A DNA stretch of 64,000 nt, taken from positions 54,471,564 through 54,535,563 of the forward strand of contig OX235279.1 of the NCBI GenBank assembly GCA_944472155.2, written 5' to 3'. Of the stretch, positions 1-10,489 are shown piece by piece. Every line of letters begins with the position of its first letter. The stretch's first letter is position 1. Origin of the DNA: Trichobilharzia szidati (lineage: Eukaryota; Platyhelminthes; Trematoda; Strigeidida; Schistosomatidae). The position numbers and the translations under genes were made by a program. The notes beneath the pieces were generated by a model that made no database searches, was not told the DNA's origin, and saw nothing but the letters and a program-made list of their open reading frames with translations.

Positions 1-1923
1 AGCGCGTTCATTCTCCAAGAACCTTGTGCAGAACGTCTTTCTGACTTATCGACATCTGCAGCCTCAAGCATAAATCTAATATGAACAATAATAATAATAT
101 TAATCACTGTTCCCTGAAACAGAAGATGAAATGAAATGAAACTGTCTCAGGCGTTTTCCTCTTAGATATCTAACTGGTTTCTAAGTTATGAATAACGTCA
201 CATCGAAAAAATCCTCATACCCACCGAGAAGCCACAACTGGAAAACAATAGGCAAAGATAAGTTTATCTCTGTTACAGTAAATCAATTCAGGCAGAATAG
301 AATGTGAAATGCTAAAATAATCATAGAATCGGTTGTCTGACATACAATGAGGGATGCACAATCTTGCATATGATATTGCACTTTTACGAGGGAAGAAAAT
401 GACCAAGAATCTATTCCTACCATTAGAGGACATTACACACAAGTCCACAGTCAAATATATTCCTTTGTAAATTAAACTAAGACTTTCCTCCAGTGGTGTG
501 TACAACACAATATAAGAAAAAATGAAATGAACTGAAAGAGAAGTGGGAATGTGAAAGCGTTGCCACGATTTCACCAAATAATGGACCTTTCGTCTAACAA
601 ACGAAACTTCAGTATAGATGCCATTAGCTTGATATTAACTAGCGGTAGGTCCTTGGATTAGTATTCTCTTATATTTGGGACTTTTCAGTTGAATGCATCT
701 GCACTCCACTGGATGATAGTTAAAATACTGAGATCCGAACGCCGAATGAATCCTTTCAAGCAACAAAGCTTTATCCACTATTCCAGTATACTGTAATGGT
801 ATCCAGGTCATAATAAGAACAACAACACTTCCCAATACAGAACTACACACGTTTACAAGAATCCCCTGTCAGACACCGTCAAAAATAATAAGTTCAAACT
901 GATATTAGAGGTCGTATTCATGTGTCTGTTCAATATCTTCACAAACTGAAAGATGCTGACCAGTGTGGTCCAATAGAATCAAGAAGCCAACAATCACAAA
1001 TAGAAGCATATAATCTTGATAAAGTGTTTATGTCTCGATAAAAGCTGTGACACCATACACAATTCATCCATAACATTGCTATCAATAGTGTGTTAAGTAA
1101 ACAAAATCATAATGCAGTTTCCATAGTGAAAGTGAATCTCCCATAAAAATCGAAAAGCTAAAGAATCCACTTTTATCGGTGTATATACACACACAGTGAA
1201 AATGATGTCCCTAGTGTATGCCATCTTTAAATGAGTTACGTGTTAGTTCAGTCATTTTCTGTGATCCGCATGGCTGTTTCAGAGAATCACGGGAGAAATG
1301 ACATTCATCTCCAGCATAGACTGTACTTTAAAGTATGATAAGTAATCATCTCATTTATTAAATTCTGACAATTATCAAATCTTACTTCCGGAAGAAGAAT
1401 AAATGCTTCAATATTTTACTAACAGCGAAACATTGTATCTAAACATCGTATTTCCCATGCAACCTACCTAGTCAGTCATACAGATAATTGTTTGTTTTTT
1501 AATTTTGAAGTAATACGAGTTACCCATTTATGACCAGCAATTGTGTCCGAAATACTACCTAAATTAAATTGACCACTGCATATTAGTGAACACTCATTAC
1601 CATTTCCTACGTGAATGTATCGATTTATTCCATGAGACGACAACTACTCATTGACACAATGGTACATTTTGATCTCTCCAGTAAATAAATTCCAAACGAG
1701 ATTCTCTTTTATAAACAGGAGTGTCAAACAAAACGTTATCTAGAAATCTCTACAAAATCATGAAGCTGAAAACATTCTGGGATGATTAGCTATTTTCAAT
1801 GAACCTTTCTGAAGCTGAACAGTGCCGCATATATTATACTTATTTGACACCGACAAAAATAGAAATATTTCCAGAGATATTTTAGAAACTTCAATCTTAT
1901 TTCCACCCAATTCTGTACACTAT
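1..1923. other. No convincing gene; possible minus-strand coding remnants
   Basis: Minus-strand open frames at 215-577 (120 codons) and 635-850 (71 codons) have mixed, protein-like composition with several Cys and Trp, but I recognise no domain, find no clean splice pair that joins them, and see no repeat signature. They could be exons of an unknown gene or chance frames. The rest (851-1923) is AT-rich and holds nothing I can name. A TTTATT at about 1624-1629 could be the minus-strand poly(A) signal for the exon ending at 1924. Confidence 0.3.
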
Positions 1924-2153
1924 CTAAACATAAATTTTCAGACTATCGAAATACATTGATGGTGGTTTGTTCCAGACAATGGTGACATCATACACACCAC
2001 AATCAACTGTTTTGATCTTAAACCTCAAGTATTTGTCTGAGTGTTTCAGTGAATTATGATATTTGATAGGGAAATTATTTTCAGCAATCTGTATCTTTTG
2101 ACAGTCAGACACTCTGCCTAACAAAACTCCATCGTTCTCTGTTTTTGTGAATG
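1924..2153 (-). CDS. Putative last exon of an unrecognised gene
   Basis: Reading leftwards, a pyrimidine-poor but acceptable acceptor (AATTACAG) ends at 2154. The frame then stays open for about 76 codons to a TAG at 1926-1924. The product ends in a stretch rich in aromatic and beta-prone residues with two Cys (motifs RVSDCQK, VDCGVYDVTIVW, YFDSLKIYV). The frame enters at phase 1 and a stop lies just upstream of the acceptor, which fits an exon boundary. I recognise no family and cannot place upstream exons with confidence. No transposon similarity is visible. It may be a secreted or membrane-associated ectodomain, but that is inferred only from composition. Confidence 0.35.
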
Positions 2154-3320
2154 CTGTAATTTATCCTCTACTTCGTAGACATTCGAAAAGTCGTGGTTGT
2201 GTAAACGAGCTAGATGGGAACGGTACACTTCTTCATCTCCATATGTTTCCATTTCACTTTGTTATTTTATTACCTAAATGGTTTTGAAATTCTTCACCAG
2301 ATGATATGAATTTTAATTTACCATGTTTCTTTTTGTGGTATATATATCCAAAAGAATAAAAAAATGTATCTACATTTGCGAAGCACCACTACGTAAAACT
2401 GAGTGAGTTTTAGTGCTGGAAAATTCGTCTGACCATAGTCGAATTTCAGTAACCTACACTCTTAGAAAAGAGAATCAAATTAATCACTCCGCCTAAAAAC
2501 AACACTGACACTACAACGTACCTTTAGATGAACCGTAGATACCACGACATGTTACAACCGAGCATTACATGAACGAATATGTTAAAATGGGATTTAGTTA
2601 TTCGTTTCTTGATATTAGTAGGAAACAAAAAGTAATGGGGGTTCATCCAGCTTGTTGAATAACCGAAAGCAAACATTTGTGAAGATCTCAAAGGCAAACG
2701 CTAAAGTTGCTGTTCTACTCGTCAGGAAGCTGAAGAATATTGAATTTAGTGTTCTGTACTATACAGCCGACTGAATGAATCCAAAAAGTTAGTGACTTGA
2801 ACTAATATATGCACACATGTACCAGTGTAAATAATTAGTTGTCAAATTTATCACTAACAGCAGATTTAAAAATGAATGCTCTGGACATATCGCTTGTAAG
2901 TTATGTGGACACAATCGCTTAAATATTCGGTAGGAGAAATTGAGCTTTCATAATTATGGAAGCTTACTCGATCTCCAGAAAACTGCATAAAGTCGCAAGC
3001 CTAATGTGTGAAGTAATGTTGAAATTTTGGAAATTTCTTCCATAAACGTCTACAGAAGAACAATATTTCTCCAGCTGTTCATATGGAAGCATCTAATAGC
3101 CGACACTTACTCATAGAGCATTATAAGATGAACGATATGTCTCGAATGAATGAAAACCACTACACTGAAATCTGTGAGCTGCAAGGCATAACATAAACAC
3201 AAATTTGCTAATAAACTATGCGGATAGTGAATCTACAACAATCCGGTGATGTGAAAATTTTTACTACCATTTTGGACATAAACTCTGTCACTCAATTACA
3301 ACTATCACCCTCAATCAGTT
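2154..3320. other. AT-rich intergenic or intronic DNA
   Basis: I see no open frame with recognisable content, no RNA gene and no repeat shared with the rest of the window. It may hold introns or upstream exons of the minus-strand gene ending at 1924 and the distal promoter of the EF-hand gene at 3522. Confidence 0.4.
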
Positions 3321-3328
3321 CCTTAAAT

Positions 3329-3466
3329 CACATGAAGTAACTCGAGAAAACACATGATTGAGTGAAGTTCATGTGCGTCTCTAGTGAAATCGAAGTCATG
3401 TGAAAGATCTTTCTTTTCTCACTTCATGCCATACAACCTGATTGGACGCACTATCCACTATATAAA
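3329..3466 (+). promoter_or_regulatory. Core promoter of EF-hand gene 1
   Basis: A consensus TATATAAA box sits at 3459-3466, 56-63 bases before the start codon, predicting transcription from about 3490 and a 5' leader of about 30 bases. An ATTGG (inverted CCAAT) lies just upstream at 3441. Further up, the hexamer CACATG at about 3330 recurs in inverted form (CATGTG) near 3399, with related CATGATTGAGTGAAG text between them. This could be a dyad of factor sites; that is inference. Confidence 0.55.
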
Positions 3467-3521
3467 CTGGATTTTGATTGTGCATGATTGAATTCGTCTG
3501 AAACCGTTTCATCTTGTAACC

Positions 3522-3883
3522 ATGGTTTCACAGTGAGTTTGATTGATTTTATTTTTAAATGGCACATGTTTAGTTTGCATTAATTTCACCTCTCTAATCC
3601 ATCAGTGATGTGTACATGCGTGAACTCTTACCAGTCTTACTTCATACTTCTATCTCATGTTCACTTCTTTAGTGAGGAAATCAAAGCTATCTTCGAGGCC
3701 GCTGATGTCGACAAGTCAGGCAAACTGTCCACTCATGAGGTGAAGAAGGTTTTAGAGAATGATGTTGGCTGTGAATTGCCAGACGATGCGGTGAAGCAAT
3801 TCCTGAGCCAACATGACGCCGACGGTGATCAGCAGTGGACGATTGACGAGTTGGCCCAACTGTTCACTCCCACAAATCATTGA
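3522..3883 (+). CDS. Small EF-hand calcium-binding protein 1 (8-kDa CaBP-like)
   Basis: Two exons: 3522-3532 (11 coding bases) and 3673-3883, joined across a 140-bp GTGAGT...TTTAG intron in phase 2, giving 73 residues (MVSHEEIKAIFE...). Loop 1, residues 15-26 (DVDKSGKLSTHE), is canonical. Loop 2, residues 52-63 (DADGDQQWTIDE), keeps acidic ligands at 1, 3, 5 and 12 but has Gln for the usual Gly at position 6 and Trp at position 8. There is no signal peptide, so a soluble cytosolic calcium sensor or buffer is expected. Length and layout match the schistosome 8-kDa cercarial calcium-binding protein; that match is from memory of the family, not a search. A start at 3605 would lie inside the intron and is disfavoured because the 3522 ATG sits right after the TATA box and has a perfect donor. 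It is the most divergent of the five paralogues. Confidence 0.85.
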
Positions 3884-3977
3884 ATCAGTTGATGGCTGGC
3901 TGTTGGCCGTCCTTCTAAGCAGTGTCTTTAGTGAATTTGAATAATAATTGTAAATTAGTAATATCTCGAAGAAGTGA

Positions 3978-3983
3978 AATAAA
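3978..3983 (+). terminator. Poly(A) signal of EF-hand gene 1
   Basis: AATAAA 95 bases after the stop codon, the expected distance for a short 3' UTR. Confidence 0.65.
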
Positions 3984-4011
3984 TTTTACTCCCCCGTATA
4001 TTGTTCTTTTG

Positions 4012-4040
4012 TCTCTCTCTCTCTCTCACACACACACACA
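4012..4040. repeat. Compound (CT)n(CA)n microsatellite
   Basis: About eight CT units run into about seven CA units just downstream of the gene 1 poly(A) signal. Likely length-polymorphic. Confidence 0.85.
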
Positions 4041-4439
4041 GTAAGCATGTGTGGGTAGGTGTGAATTTGTCAGGATTGTGCTGTCAATCTGTTAAGTGTT
4101 GTGTCACTTCACTTCGCCTTGATCACTTGTCCTTTGTTCACTGGCTGTCGTTGCGCATCCTCGACAATCGCACTGTCACGAAAATGCATTATGAATCCGT
4201 AGGAATGAATGGATAATGTGTTCCGTTTGATGACTGCATCCTGTTAATGGATTTGTGCTCTTTGAATTCCAGCCACTTATGCAAGTTTGTAATGAATCGA
4301 CCGCTTTCTCAGATTCCATTTGATGCAAGTGGAGACATCTTAATGGTTGGTGGGTCAACACAAATTCAGACTTTTTGAATTCTGATCCTTGTACTTGTCC
4401 TACTTGTCTTCATTCGGTCAGTAAATTGAAGATTTAATT

Positions 4440-5430
4440 ATCGGTCTGCTCACTAATGCCGAGCACCGATAATTTACGACTGTATAAAAGATGCGTAGAT
4501 GATATATTCATTATTTGTGACAACAGTAATGACCCTAATCTACTGCTGCTGACATTTAACTGTCGCCACCCAGCAATAAATTTCACTATGGAAATGGAAA
4601 ACGAATCAAAAGTCCCCTTTCTTGGTGTGGTACTAACAAGAAGTACTGAATGGACTTTAAGAAGATCGATCTATAGAAAATCTATTCGGAATGGTCAGCT
4701 AACTAGCTTCTTTAGCTGAGCATCCACTCAACAAAAGCGTAATTTAGTTAAATCGCTTGCCACCCGCATCCGACGCATCTGTAATCCTGATGCTGTAGAA
4801 ACAGAATTAGGTCTTCTGAGAGAGATCTTCATCCAAAATAGATACCCACCAAAATTCTTTGACAAAAATATCAAACCAAGAATTCGGAGAAATGAAACTT
4901 CATTTGCACCGAAAAAGAGACTCTACATGAACTTGGATTTCAAGGGAGATTTAGCAAGCGATATTCTCAAGAGAAGGATCACAGCATCTCTGAGAAGAAC
5001 ATTCTTTGCAGCAACGCTAAGAATAGTGTTCTCCGGTCGCCCACTGATCTGCAGAAAACTTAAGGACAAGATCCCGCATCTGACCACTTTTACGTGCATA
5101 TATCAGTTCACCTGCTGCTGTGGAGCCAGGTTCATCGGTTGTTCGACACGCATCCTGTCCAAGAGGATTCAAGAACACTATCCAGCACGGTTGTGGAAAG
5201 GCAATAGTGGTGCTATAAGGAGTGCGATGAGTGAACACCTCGTTAACACTGATCCTTCCATCTCAACAAGGCCTCCTTCAAAGTAATCTGAAGAGTCAAG
5301 AATAACTTACCAAAGGCAAAACGGTTTCGTCTTCTTTGTATCGTTGAAGCTCTGGTCATTCACATAGAAAAACTGGGGCTGTGCAGACAAAAGAGAATTA
5401 CTCAACCACTTCTATTATCATGGTAAGAAC
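4440..5430 (+). mobile_element. Penelope-like element copy 1, 5'-truncated reverse transcriptase plus GIY-YIG
   Basis: Begins at RT motif C (RCVDDIFIICDN; the usual Tyr is Cys) and continues through the PFLGVVL region to an in-frame TGA near 4717. Translation resumes in another frame through the RT thumb and linker (MNLDFKGDLASDIL). It then enters the GIY-YIG endonuclease zone at about 5090-5200, with the Cys-rich YQFTCCCGARFIG block and a KRIQEH helix. A last stop near 5283 precedes a readable C-terminal tail (LCIVEALVIH...LGLCRQKR) in a shifted frame to about 5430. RT fingers and motifs A and B are missing. Dead copy, probably one of the older ones. Confidence 0.85.
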
Positions 5431-5859
5431 TTTGTTGATCTTTGATGACTTAATTTTGTTTGTTTGCCTGTTTCTTTAATTGTTTATAATTCTAGTGTTC
5501 TTGGCAGACCGTACATAAATGGGAGGCGTCCACCTTTTGATCTGAGTTCGTTGTAGGCTTTGTTGTCAATCAGTTTCTTGATGAGGAGCTCTTTGAGGCA
5601 TAAAAGACATCCAATTCAAATTCAACGACCAAATCTTCTATTCATTTAGAACTCTTGTGACATTTCGTATTCTCTACATTGTTCCTATTTGTATCCTGAA
5701 TACAATACAACTCAGTCATCAAACGATCCATACTATTACGTAACTCGTTACCTTTGTTACTACATCATATTCCTTAAAACCCAATTTTCTTGACCGTTTC
5801 TGTATTACGTAACTCCACCCAAAACTTACTCATCATTTTCACCTGTTTAGTAAAAATAA

Positions 5860-5995
5860 CCATAACCAATTGTATTTTCGTTTGACAAACTTAATGTACA
5901 CAAATATACAAAATAAATCATATAAATGTGTGATTGTACGGCTGAGAAAATGAATTCGCCGAAAAGAGACTCTTCGCTGAACTGCATGTTCGGTT
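5860..5995 (+). repeat. Diverged 3' terminal repeat (pLTR) of PLE copy 1
   Basis: This segment aligns by eye with the right terminal repeat of PLE copy 8 (35.65-35.75 kb): both have a CATATAnnTGTnnGATTGTAC block, then an AAATTCG block, then CTCTTCGCTGAA. It lies at the expected distance downstream of the copy 1 coding remnant. The 430 bases between (5431-5859) hold the presumed 3' untranslated region. Confidence 0.55.
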
Positions 5996-5999
5996 GGTA

Positions 6000-7070
6000 T
6001 TCGAGTACTCTGAAATTATGAAATCGTCGCAAAGATAATCTTCTTCACTGGAACCTTTGTCCTTTTCCAATTACTATCAAGGAACTTACTTTGAGTGATA
6101 GCAATACTCTGCTGATTAACCAATCTGATTTGTGATATTAATATTCAAATCATTCTATAAGTGATTAGTGAATCGGAAATATACATTCTAGACTTTAATT
6201 TAAATATGCGACGATTCGTATATGTTTTAACTAGTTAGCCTTAAGAAGACATTACTTTTACTATAATGAATACATGAAAAGCTGAGTGGATGGAACAACA
6301 TGAAGCGTTTACAAGCTCAAATAACAAGCACATATGTAAACATTGACGACAACATGACTTGTGGAGTTCAGATGAATCAAAGTGATGGGAATAATGTGCA
6401 AGTTTAAAAGTAAGGTCAGCAGTGGAACTCAAGTCAAAGATTGAGTGTAATGAATGATATGAAACAATCAAATATAGTAAAAAGTATAAATGTCTAAAAG
6501 TCAAGGTTATTCATTTGAGTAAGTGAATGAATAGATCGAAAGATGAAATACATCCAGAAATGAGACAGGTGCAATTGTCTCAGTGAACTACATATCCAAT
6601 ATTTCCTTCCCAACATTATTCCATGTTTCATGTTCAAATGTACTAATCATTCCTAAGCATTGATTCCTTTATTCACCTAGATGCAGTCAATGTGAGATTA
6701 TTGTTCTGATATAATTAAATTGTTTCCGCTCTGTCTCTGTCACACACTGAGCTGTGTGTTTTTCATGGAACGTTTTTTGATTCTTCGCTGATGATCGTGT
6801 TTTTTGATATTTTTATGTTTTTTACGGGTGGTCTCTGAATTTTAATTTTTTTCATTTTTTATATCTGCTTAAATCGTGTTGCTTGTAATGTTTTATTTTT
6901 CCTGTTTTTCTTTAGTTTTTAGTTGAATTCCGCGTTTATTGTTCATCGCTCTCAATAGAAGTTTCACGATAACTTTTCATTAGAACGTCTGGAGTTTTCT
7001 GCAATTTTCCTGTATGCTCTTCATTCATAATGCGTGGTTGCGAACTTTGTTTGTTTTTCAATATGTTATT
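6000..7070. other. AT-rich intergenic DNA
   Basis: No recognisable gene. A T-rich segment around 6780-6960 is the only compositional oddity, and could be the pyrimidine-rich part of an intron if the putative exon at 7078 is real. Confidence 0.35.
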
Positions 7071-7077
7071 ATTTCAG

Positions 7078-7229
7078 GGTTTTATACTGATGGACAAACT
7101 GTTGATGCAGTGTTATTGCAAATGTATCTCGGAGATGGTTTGGATGAAGTTTTTATTTCCATGATAATTTTTGTTTTTTCTGGACTTAATTATTCAAGTT
7201 TTGTTATACTCTTTAATGATAGTTTACTG
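7078..7229 (+). CDS. Possible internal exon, unrecognised
   Basis: Flanked by a good acceptor (ATTTCAG) and a weak donor (CTG|GTAATT), with one open frame of about 50 codons (GFYTDGQTVDAVLLQMYLGD...). It contains a strongly hydrophobic stretch (EVFISMIIFVFSGL) that could be a membrane helix. The frame is open from 7014 to 7346. The phases do not allow direct joining to the other candidate exon at 9780, so an exon between would be needed. No family recognised; may be chance. Confidence 0.2.
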
Positions 7230-7373
7230 GTAATTAGCAATGAAGCTGGAGAATTGTATGCATATTATTTGTTAATTTCATGTCGCGTTCAATGGATATT
7301 AGTCCAATTTTTTCACTTAGAAAATTGGATGACAACTTCTAGTTGAGTATCTGTGTATTTATTTATTGATAAC

Positions 7374-7600
7374 GACATGACAAGAAGTTTCGAATTCCAA
7401 GTCAATGAAAATGACTAATAGAGACATAAATTATCAACCACTCATGACAGTGGTTGCCAGGAGGTAAAATTGCATCATTCATGGAAAATTTAAATAAGTT
7501 CATTTCATACTAGAACTTGCGCTGAAGGGGGATGTTGTCTAGAAGGACGATAAAAGTTTCGTGATTAAATCAACCAACTCAGAGAAGACCACTAATTCAA
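7374..7600 (+). repeat. Unnamed dispersed repeat R2, copy a
   Basis: Resembles 10836-11070 in the same orientation along about 220 bp at roughly three-quarters identity by eye. Shared blocks include GAATTCCAAGTCAATGAAAA, GACAGTGGTTGCCAG, TTATTCATGGAAAATT-like text and TTGTCTAGAxGxACGA. I see no coding content or terminal inverted repeats. Confidence 0.65.
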
Positions 7601-8571
7601 AGACAGGTTATAACTCAAATCTGATGTGGTAAAATGTAGTTGGACTACCTAATTTACAAATATTTTGAAGTGAAATGGAAACACATGAACTTGTACTTGT
7701 ACTTGAACAGATTACTGACATACTGACAAGTTGATCCTTGTTTCATGAGAAATAATATGTGAATGAAATACTTCCATTTTCACTACTTACTGTGTACATA
7801 TTTTCAGTTTTTCATAGTCTTCATTTCCAATACTAAATGATATTTTGATTTCGTAAACAGAGGGACTTGATATCAGTGTATTTCGTCCAAATACGAGTGT
7901 AGGAACAGTAATTTCCAGTTTCTCAGTAAATGTTTTCATTTGCGACTTCTAAAATATTAGCGGACAATGCTTTTGAATCAGGCTTTACCCATAGTATTAA
8001 TACATGCTTTTCTAACTAATGGTGGTGATCTGTGAGTCAGTAGTAAGCGATCGATGCAAATTATTCAAAGAATAATAATAAAAGTACAAATGGTTAGCGC
8101 AAATAGCGGTAAGAAAAGTGGGGATATTTTAGGAATAATGTAGTAATTAGATAAATCAGTGATAATTACTATTTTCCACAATTGATAATTAAATTAAGTT
8201 GTAAAATTAGGAGTCACATTATGGTGAAGATGATGTAAATAAACAACCAAAGTTTAAATATGACAAAAGTATGAAAATGCTGAAGAATACATAACGGATG
8301 GTGCAAAGTTTTACTAATTGGAAGATACACGTAGCTGAAGTTTTTGGTATTTGGGTGGAACAACTCTAATCGGTGTTCCGAATCGGTTGTTCTACTTTTG
8401 TCTCCTCCTTGGTCTAGTTAGATTTAATAGGTAAATAAATCAGGCATTAAAACATCTAACTGTCCCTCAGTCTTCTCCTCTTTCATACTTTCACCATAAT
8501 CACTTAAAATCAATCTGAATGACCGATATTCTTTTTCAAGTATTGGTTTGTAGGGATATGATTGATTGGTT
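7601..8571. other. No gene seen
   Basis: AT-rich. No repeat shared with other parts of the window, no RNA gene and no plausible exon pair was found. Confidence 0.35.
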
Positions 8572-8725
8572 ACAGGATTTCATAATGAGCTGACATTGGT
8601 TAGACAACCATTGGAAAACCTGGGAGTACTGGACAGCTGTTTCGTCCTAGTTTGGGACAGCTGTCCAGTACTCCCAGGTTTCCCAATGGTTGTCTAACCA
8701 ATGTCAGCTCATTATGAAATCCTGT
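8572..8725 (-). mobile_element. Fold-back of the 3' half of a hammerhead SINE
   Basis: A near-perfect palindrome: 69-bp arms at 8572-8640 and 8657-8725 with one mismatch, separated by 16 bp. On the minus strand the centre reads GTCCCAAACTAGGACGAAAC, the stem II hairpin plus GAAAC of a schistosome hammerhead. It is followed by CAGCTGTC CAGTACT, i.e. a short stem III and the GTC cleavage triplet. The 5' half of the ribozyme (CUGANGA) is replaced by an inverted copy of the 3' half, so the ribozyme cannot be active. The same 3' sequence occurs in the SINE ending at 13194. Confidence 0.75.
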
Positions 8726-8869
8726 AAGCAGTATTCTTTTTAATCAATTCTCCCCAGGTGTTTACAGTTTTATAATAAAATATTTCTTGATTATACAATA
8801 AGGGACAGTTATGAGGCGGATACATATTTTACTTAAAATAACCGATTATGACTATAAATGTCGAGATCA

Positions 8870-8960
8870 TAGATATTGTGGATTTCCTGGAATAATTTGA
8901 GCTCTAAGTCGAACTGTGTGGTTATAAGACTACTTAAAACAATGCAAGACTCTTCAGAAG
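8870..8960 (+). repeat. Dispersed repeat R4, diverged copy
   Basis: Resembles the left part of the 25815-25995 repeat: CCTGGAATAATTTGAGC here versus CCTGAAATAATTTGAGC there, followed by a related AGTCnnAnTG block. Older and more decayed than the two 3' copies. Confidence 0.5.
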
Positions 8961-9034
8961 ATTGTTGTGAAATCCAGAGTTTCTTCAGCAAAATTACTTG
9001 AATTAAAGGAATTTAGAATTCACTGGTCATTAAG

Positions 9035-9212
9035 TAACGGCCCAAGTGGCCGAATGACCATCAAGCTTGGTCTCCAACCTTGAGGGTTTGCAGTTAGATC
9101 CCTAGAGGGGTCGTGGGTGCACACTGATGAAGAGATACGGTATAGAACGAAACACCCGTCCTGTGTTCCCTTAATTTCATTGGTCCCTAACTGATATTGG
9201 TTCATCACGAAA
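9035..9212 (+). mobile_element. tRNA-headed SINE with hammerhead-like core
   Basis: A tRNA-like head (AGTGGCCGAATGACC as a loose A box, GTTAGATCCC at 9093-9102 as a B box) runs into a hammerhead layout. CTGATGA is at 9124-9130, an expected stem II, CGAAAC at 9148-9153, a two-base-pair stem III, and GTC at 9158-9160. Short flanking pairs (CACA before the core, TGTG after it) could form stem I. Stem II does not pair well (A opposite C at its base), so the copy is probably inactive. Order and spacing match Sm-alpha-type retroposons. Confidence 0.65.
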
Positions 9213-9770
9213 TCTACAGCTGAATTTATTCAAAATATGTAGTCAAATGGCACATAAAGCAAACTGAACTTTTCTGCAAGTCATTAGTAGATAAATGTTT
9301 GTAGCAATTGAATACATGTGACTAGTCATCATATGTTTATTACGATGTTGTCGTTTTTCCTCTATAAGGTCTACGTTACAGTGTGTGTAAAACCTGTGAA
9401 CAATTTTTTTGGTGATGTTTTTAGGTGTTTCATTCACGTTAACTTGTTCTCCATACAACAAACAACACCTATATAGAGAGACAAGTGCACACATATTTTA
9501 AAGATTTTACAATGAAAAATCGACAATTTCGTTACGAATACATGGTGACCAGTCACATTTATTCAGTCAGTACAAATATTTACCCACAAATGACCTTTAG
9601 AAAAGTCCACTCTGGTTTATGTGCTATTTGACTAAATATTTTGATGCTTATGAAAAATCCGAGTAATTCTGTTTACGAAGCTTTAGACTACACACATACC
9701 ACAAAAATCTCGTTTTAATTGTCTAAACTGTTTAATATTATTTTAATTTGTTTAATAAAGAATAACAGAT
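9213..9770. other. No gene seen
   Basis: AT-rich; minus-strand frames around 9243-9494 have no recognisable content. Confidence 0.35.
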
Positions 9771-9779
9771 TGTTATTAG

Positions 9780-9889
9780 GTCGACAAAATAAACGTGATT
9801 TGGGTGATGAAATTGCTGAGCTGAATGAAATTACACTATTGATGAATCAGAATAGTTTGTTGATGTATCAATGTTATAATGGAGTGTTG
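9780..9889 (+). CDS. Possible internal exon, unrecognised
   Basis: An acceptor (TGTTATTAG) and donor (GTTG|GTAATT) bound an open frame that would encode a charged, possibly helical peptide (RQNKRDLGDEIAELNEITLL...). The composition looks more protein-like than the flanks, but no homologue comes to mind and no partner exon could be fixed. Confidence 0.2.
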
Positions 9890-9919
9890 GTAATTTATTG
9901 GATGTTGAAAGTTCCATAG

Positions 9920-10489
9920 TTGTAACAAAATATTGTGTGGAATCAAGCTATAATAAAAAGGAACGCTATGATGTAGAGTATAAATTATAAAAAAAACTGT
10001 GACTATACTGTTTGAATGGATAGAAGAGCAAAGAAATAAAGAAATTTAAGAGGGGTACAAAACTTTAAAGGGAAGAAGACCTGTGCTAAGTGTGACAGAA
10101 CTAAACTTATTATGTACATAGTTTCATCCATTCTGAACCCAGTTGGTTAATGTTCTTGAATCTGTAGACGAACTTAATAACGATAACGACTTATTTCAGA
10201 AAATATGCTAACACAGTGAAAAAATTCTCGAAGCGTTTGGTCGCAAAATATCTCCTCTTTGTATAGGACCTACAAATAAATTAATAATCTGCAGCACCCC
10301 ATGTTGTTGTATTGTTGTTCCGTATGAACAAAGATCCAATTCTCTAGGGTGTTTTCCCTTCGTTTTCCTCCAGGATTGTTCAACATTTTCGTGAAAGCTA
10401 ATTCAAAATGCGCCCAACTTCGTGCAGTGATCAATTGATGATTAAATCAATAAGAAATGCAAAAGAGTTTAGTCATCATCATAGATGGA
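9920..10489. other. No gene seen
   Basis: AT-rich DNA. The end abutting 10490 may contain the lost C-terminal part of the minus-strand PLE copy 2. Confidence 0.35.
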
